Assembly (NCBI GenBank): GCA_934402125.1 | Contig: CAKRTY010000042.1 | Span: 1 to 9,188, forward strand | DNA: 9,188 nucleotides | Source of the DNA: an uncultured Anaerosacchariphilus sp. | GTDB taxonomy: Bacteria; Bacillota; Clostridia; Lachnospirales; Lachnospiraceae | Direction of reading: 5' to 3' | Part shown: piece by piece, positions 6,287-9,188 of the stretch | Numbering within the stretch: position 1 is the first letter of the stretch | How the letters are laid out: the number at the start of each line of letters is the position of its first letter | The notes under the pieces: generated by a model | Databases searched by the model: none | What the model saw: only the letters and a program-made list of their open reading frames with translations | Told to the model about the DNA's origin: nothing | Made by a program: the position numbers and the translations under genes

Positions 6287-7810
6287 ATGACGCTCAGACA
6301 TATGAAAATCTATGTAACGGTATTTCAGCATTGCAACATTACCCGCGCGGCTGGGGAGCTTCATTTGGCGCAGCCGTCGGTGAGCCTGGCGGTAAAGGAG
6401 CTGGAGGAGTATTACGGCGTGCAGCTTTTCGAACGGCGGGGACGGCGGATTCTGCCCACCGAGGCAGGGCGGGAATTCTACGGCTACGCCCTACATATCG
6501 TCTCCCTTTTTGATGAGATGGAGACGCGTATCAAAAACTGGGATAAGATTGGGACGCTGCGCATCGGTACCAGCATCACCATCGGCACGCATATTCTGCC
6601 GGATTTGCTGCACCGTTTTCAAAAGCAGTATCCGGAAGTGCGGATTGAGACAGAAATCAATAATTCTTCCATTATAGAACAGCGGGTACTGGACAACGCC
6701 ATTGACATCGGCCTGATTGAAAACCAGCCGGAGCATGGGGATATCCATGCGGCCGCCTTTATGCAGGATGAGCTCTGCGCGATCGTTCCTCCGGGACATC
6801 CGCTGGGCAGACGAAAAAAAGTAACGCTGGAGCAGCTGGCAGAAGCGCCGTTCCTGATGCGGGAAAAGGGGAGCGCAGGCAGAGAAATTCTGGACGCAGC
6901 CTTTGAACTCCTGCAGAAAAAGATCCATCCGGTTATGGAAAGCGTCAGTACACAGGCGATCGTAAAGGGCGTGTCGGAAGGGCTGGGAGTGGCCGTACTG
7001 CCGTATCTGCTGGTCAGACGGGATATCGAGGAGGGCGTTGTGGAGCAGGTTCCGCTGGCAGAGCCCATCGAACGGAATCTGAACATCATTTACCATAAGA
7101 GCAAATATCTGACGGGAAATATGAATGCCTTCATGGAGTTATGTAAACAATACGGAGAGGGAAAAGAAGCGGATATAAATCCGGAACCATTTGCGCTCCG
7201 GGATAGTATCCCGAAAGAAGAACCCACAGACGGGCTGTGGGTTCTGGAAAGCAATATTGATGACTGCACCGGGGAGACGCTTGGATACACCCTGGATCTT
7301 CTGTTTGAGGCCGGAGCCCGGGACGCCTGGTTTGCGCCCATTTTCATGAAGAAAAACCGCCCGGCTTACAAGCTGTCCGTTCTCTGCGAGGAAGAAAGGA
7401 TCCGCGATCTGGACGCGATCCTCTTCCGGGAAACCACCACGATTGGCGTCCGGCGTTACCGGGTGCAGCGGGATATCCTGAAGCGCCGATTCCTGGAGGC
7501 CAGGACTCCGGACGGAACGATCCGTGTCAAGGTATGCGAGCTGCCCGGGGGCGGTGAAAAATACTACCCCGAATACGAGGACGTAAAGCGGATCGCCCGG
7601 GAGACCGGAAAGGGATACCGGGAAGTGTATGAGATGGCGCAGCAGGCAGTAAGCCTAGACCGCGTCCGGATGCCGGGTCAGCTTCACCACGGTTCCGCCA
7701 AGCAGAAACAGGGCAATCAGGTTGGGGATCGACATAAGACCGTTGAAGGTGTCGGCAACGCCCCAGAGGATGCCCAGATCCACGGTAGCTCCGAGGACGG
7801 CCACCGCTGA
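6287..7810 (+). CDS. LysR-type transcriptional regulator fused to LarC C-terminal (LarC2) domain
   Basis: One uninterrupted 507-codon frame encodes two unrelated modules. Residues 1-60 are a LysR winged helix-turn-helix (MTLRHMKIYVTVFQ, ITRAAGELHLAQPSVSLAVKELE, LFERRGRRILPTEAGREF). Residues about 90-290 are a full LysR effector-binding domain (LRIGTSITIGTHILPDLL, IDIGLIE, VSEGLGVAVLPYLLV). After a charged, Pro-containing linker (291-316), residues 317-456 are LarC2: LWVLESNIDDCTGETLGYTL, APIFMKKNRPAYKLSVLCEE, FRETTTIGVRRYRV and YYPEYEDVKRIARETGKGYREVYEMA. The last 51 residues are antisense to the neighbouring symporter gene and look non-domain. AAAGGA lies 8 nt before the ATG. The gene is divergent from the CHR pair. 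No well-placed ribosome site with an in-frame start was seen just before LarC2, so it is probably made only as a fusion. It may regulate the CHR genes and supply LarC2 to LarC1 in trans; both roles are inference. Confidence 0.9.
   Translation: MTLRHMKIYVTVFQHCNITRAAGELHLAQPSVSLAVKELEEYYGVQLFERRGRRILPTEAGREFYGYALHIVSLFDEMETRIKNWDKIGTLRIGTSITIGTHILPDLLHRFQKQYPEVRIETEINNSSIIEQRVLDNAIDIGLIENQPEHGDIHAAAFMQDELCAIVPPGHPLGRRKKVTLEQLAEAPFLMREKGSAGREILDAAFELLQKKIHPVMESVSTQAIVKGVSEGLGVAVLPYLLVRRDIEEGVVEQVPLAEPIERNLNIIYHKSKYLTGNMNAFMELCKQYGEGKEADINPEPFALRDSIPKEEPTDGLWVLESNIDDCTGETLGYTLDLLFEAGARDAWFAPIFMKKNRPAYKLSVLCEEERIRDLDAILFRETTTIGVRRYRVQRDILKRRFLEARTPDGTIRVKVCELPGGGEKYYPEYEDVKRIARETGKGYREVYEMAQQAVSLDRVRMPGQLHHGSAKQKQGNQVGDRHKTVEGVGNAPEDAQIHGSSEDGHR
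7235..7654 (+). other. LarC2 domain-coding segment inside the LysR fusion
   Basis: This segment (residues 317-456 of the fusion) is the C-terminal LarC domain absent from larC1. The diagnostic strings are NIDDCTGE (323-330), MKKNRPAY (354-361), ETTTIGVRR (382-390) and PEYEDVKRIA (428-437). In characterised LarC this domain is reported to bind CTP and metal. It is complete from the first strand to the terminal REVYEMA helix, with no internal stop or frameshift, so it could be functional. It lies 2.2 kb downstream of the end of larC1, on the same strand but in a separate transcription unit. Confidence 0.88.
7655..7810 (+). other. Antisense C-terminal extension of the fusion over the symporter 3' end
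   Basis: Beyond the LarC2 domain the frame runs 51 more codons to a TGA at 7808-7810, lying wholly antisense to the last codons of the symporter gene; the extension begins exactly at the symporter stop. The encoded tail is rich in Gly, His, Gln and Asp and resembles no LarC sequence I know. A TAA in the next frame at 7650-7652 lies just before it. The extension could be a real tail made after loss of the original stop, or the result of a one-base error near 7600-7650. Confidence 0.6.
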
Positions 7811-9037
7811 GTAAATCACCATAAAGGGCTTATTTACCCGGGAGCCGAACAGGAACTCGATACAGCGGGTGCCGTAGAGTCCCCAGCCGATAATCGTGGA
7901 CAGGGCGAAGCAGCACAGGGCAATCGCAGTGAAGATGGAAACCCAGCTTCCGTAGGTGGAGGTAAAGCCGCTGATGGTCAGCTCCGCGCCTGCCGCCGTT
8001 CCGAAGCCGACCGGGACGCCACTGCAGAGGATGACAAGGGCTGTCATGGTGCAGATCAGAATCGTATCCATAAATACTTCAAAGATGCCGAAGTAACCCT
8101 GGTTTACCGCAACCTTGGTATCCGCTGCCGCATGGGCGATGGAACCAGTACCGAGACCGGCCTCGTTGGAGAAGATACCGCGGGAGAAGCCATTTTTCAT
8201 GCTCAGGAAAAAGGTGCCGACCGCGCCGCCTGTCAGGGCAGAGGGGCTGAAAGCTCCCTTGAAAATCGAAGCGAAAACAGCCGGGATATTCTGAATATTC
8301 AGGATGATGACGCCGATAGCCAGGAGAATATAGAACAGGGCCATAAAGGGAACCAGCCGTTCGGTTACCTGGCCGATCCGCTTGATACCGCCCAGCAGAA
8401 TCAGCGCCACAACCACCGCAATCAGGATGCCGAGCAGCAGGTTCATGGTCTGAATAAACGTATCGGAGACAGCGGAGTAGCTGAGCACCGCCGTGTCGAT
8501 GGCAGTGGTAATGGTATTGACCTGGGTCGCGTTGCCGGTACCGAAGACCGTCAGCACGCCAAGAAGCGCGTAGATACAGGCCAGCCACCGGAACTTCGGT
8601 CCGAGACCATTTTTGATATAATACATGGGGCCGCCGACCCAGTCGCCCTTTTCATTCTTCTCCCGGAAATGAACCGCCAGGGTAACCTCGGAAAATTTGG
8701 TACACATACCGAGCAGGGCTGAGCACCACATCCAGAACACCGCGCCGGGACCGCCCAGAGCGATAGCTCCCGCCACGCCTGCGATATTACCGGTGCCGAC
8801 GGTAGAAGCCAGAGCCGTACAGACCGCCTGGAAGGGGGTTACCGCGCCGTCCGCGGCGCCCTTCTTATGAAAAAGCTTACCCAGGGTAACCTTGAAGGTA
8901 TAACCGAATTTGCGAAACTGAATGAAATGGGTTCGGAAGGTCAGATACAGACCGACGCCGATGATACAGACCATAGCCGGGATCCCCCAGACAAAGCCAT
9001 TGACGGCGCTGTTGATGCGTTCGATAGATTCCAACAT
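7655..9037 (-). CDS. Sodium:alanine/glycine symporter, AGCS family
   Basis: This is an inner-membrane Na+-coupled (in some members H+-coupled) importer of small neutral amino acids such as alanine or glycine, in the LeuT-fold AlsT/DagA/AgcS group. The 460-residue protein carries the family signatures ALASTVGTGNIAGVAGAI (75-92), GGPGAVFWMW (95-104), KFSEVTLAVHFRE (114-126), GGPMYYI (135-141) and FSNEAGLGTGS (289-299), with about ten or eleven hydrophobic segments. ATG 9037 is chosen because AAGGAGA (9047-9053) lies 9 nt upstream. The C-terminus ends KLTRHPDAV shortly after PNLIALFLLGG, at or slightly before the usual family end, and the stop sits exactly where the convergent LysR-LarC2 domain ends. 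No terminator separates the two genes. Substrate choice cannot be inferred, and no link to nickel cofactor synthesis is visible. Confidence 0.95.
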   Translation of the reverse strand: MLESIERINSAVNGFVWGIPAMVCIIGVGLYLTFRTHFIQFRKFGYTFKVTLGKLFHKKGAADGAVTPFQAVCTALASTVGTGNIAGVAGAIALGGPGAVFWMWCSALLGMCTKFSEVTLAVHFREKNEKGDWVGGPMYYIKNGLGPKFRWLACIYALLGVLTVFGTGNATQVNTITTAIDTAVLSYSAVSDTFIQTMNLLLGILIAVVVALILLGGIKRIGQVTERLVPFMALFYILLAIGVIILNIQNIPAVFASIFKGAFSPSALTGGAVGTFFLSMKNGFSRGIFSNEAGLGTGSIAHAAADTKVAVNQGYFGIFEVFMDTILICTMTALVILCSGVPVGFGTAAGAELTISGFTSTYGSWVSIFTAIALCCFALSTIIGWGLYGTRCIEFLFGSRVNKPFMVIYSAVAVLGATVDLGILWGVADTFNGLMSIPNLIALFLLGGTVVKLTRHPDAV

Positions 9038-9060
9038 AATATATTATCTCCTTATGTAAC

Positions 9061-9091
9061 GTAAAATATTTCTTATTCTACCATATTTTAC
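9061..9091. promoter_or_regulatory. Inverted repeat in the symporter upstream region, possible operator
   Basis: GTAAAATAT (9061-9069) and ATATTTTAC (9083-9091) form a perfect 9-bp inverted repeat with a 13-bp spacer, 24 bp upstream of the symporter start. On the minus strand the spacer contains TAGAAT (9075-9080), a plausible -10 box with only a weak -35 (TCGCAA, 9098-9103, 17-bp spacing). The arrangement suits a repressor site spanning the -10 region. The remaining bases to the window end (9104-9188) show no gene. Confidence 0.4.
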
Positions 9092-9188
9092 CTGAGATTG
9101 CGAGAAATCATTACGGAGTTGATGGCTGAATTCCGAAAATATTGCGGTATATGAAGAAAAATCGGGAAGTATGTCCGCTTGTGGAAAA

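Noticed and set aside
8132..8722. A 196-codon plus-strand open frame opposite the symporter gene
   Set aside because: It is a shadow of the AGCS gene on the other strand: no family resemblance, no ribosome site, composition typical of antisense translation.

Overview
The window looks like chromosomal DNA of an anaerobic Bacillota, most likely a Lachnospiraceae-type gut Clostridium relative. That is an inference from the moderate-to-high GC coding sequence with AT-rich promoters, strong AGGAGG-type ribosome binding sites, tight ATGA gene overlaps, and the gene repertoire (PgcA-type phosphohexomutase, Lar nickel-pincer genes, paired short CHR transporters, AGCS symporter). No rRNA, tRNA, CRISPR array or insertion sequence was seen.

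Layout, left to right. (1) Positions 1-3385, plus strand: the end of a nucleotide-sugar operon with GDP-L-fucose synthase (fcl), a compact class I mannose-6-phosphate isomerase (manA, ATGA overlap with fcl) and an alpha-D-phosphohexomutase. Together they link fructose-6-P, mannose-6-P, mannose-1-P and GDP-fucose. Gmd and ManC are not in the window and may lie upstream. A 54-nt element with two competing inverted repeats separates manA from the mutase. (2) Positions 3390-5048, plus strand: larB and the N-terminal half of larC (larC1), enzymes of nickel-pincer nucleotide (NPN) cofactor synthesis, closed by a strong hairpin terminator. (3) Positions 5050-6185, minus strand: two half-size chromate-transporter-family (CHR) proteins overlapping by ATGA. 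(4) Positions 6186-6286: an AT-rich divergent promoter region with two interleaved promoters and a 12-bp palindrome. (5) Positions 6287-7810, plus strand: a LysR-type regulator whose reading frame continues without a stop into the C-terminal domain of LarC. (6) Positions 7655-9037, minus strand: an AGCS sodium:alanine/glycine symporter, convergent with the fusion and overlapping its 3' end.

The most notable item is the redistribution of LarC. The first half is a stand-alone gene ended by a terminator. The missing second half (LarC2, the part reported to bind CTP in studied LarC) lies 2.2 kb further on as the C-terminal domain of a LysR regulator, with a divergent CHR transporter pair between them. 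A plausible but untested reading is that the fusion supplies the LarC2 function in trans, or uses LarC2 as a second sensor (CTP, nickel or cofactor), so that cofactor assembly is tied to control of the CHR pair. LarA and LarE are not visible here.
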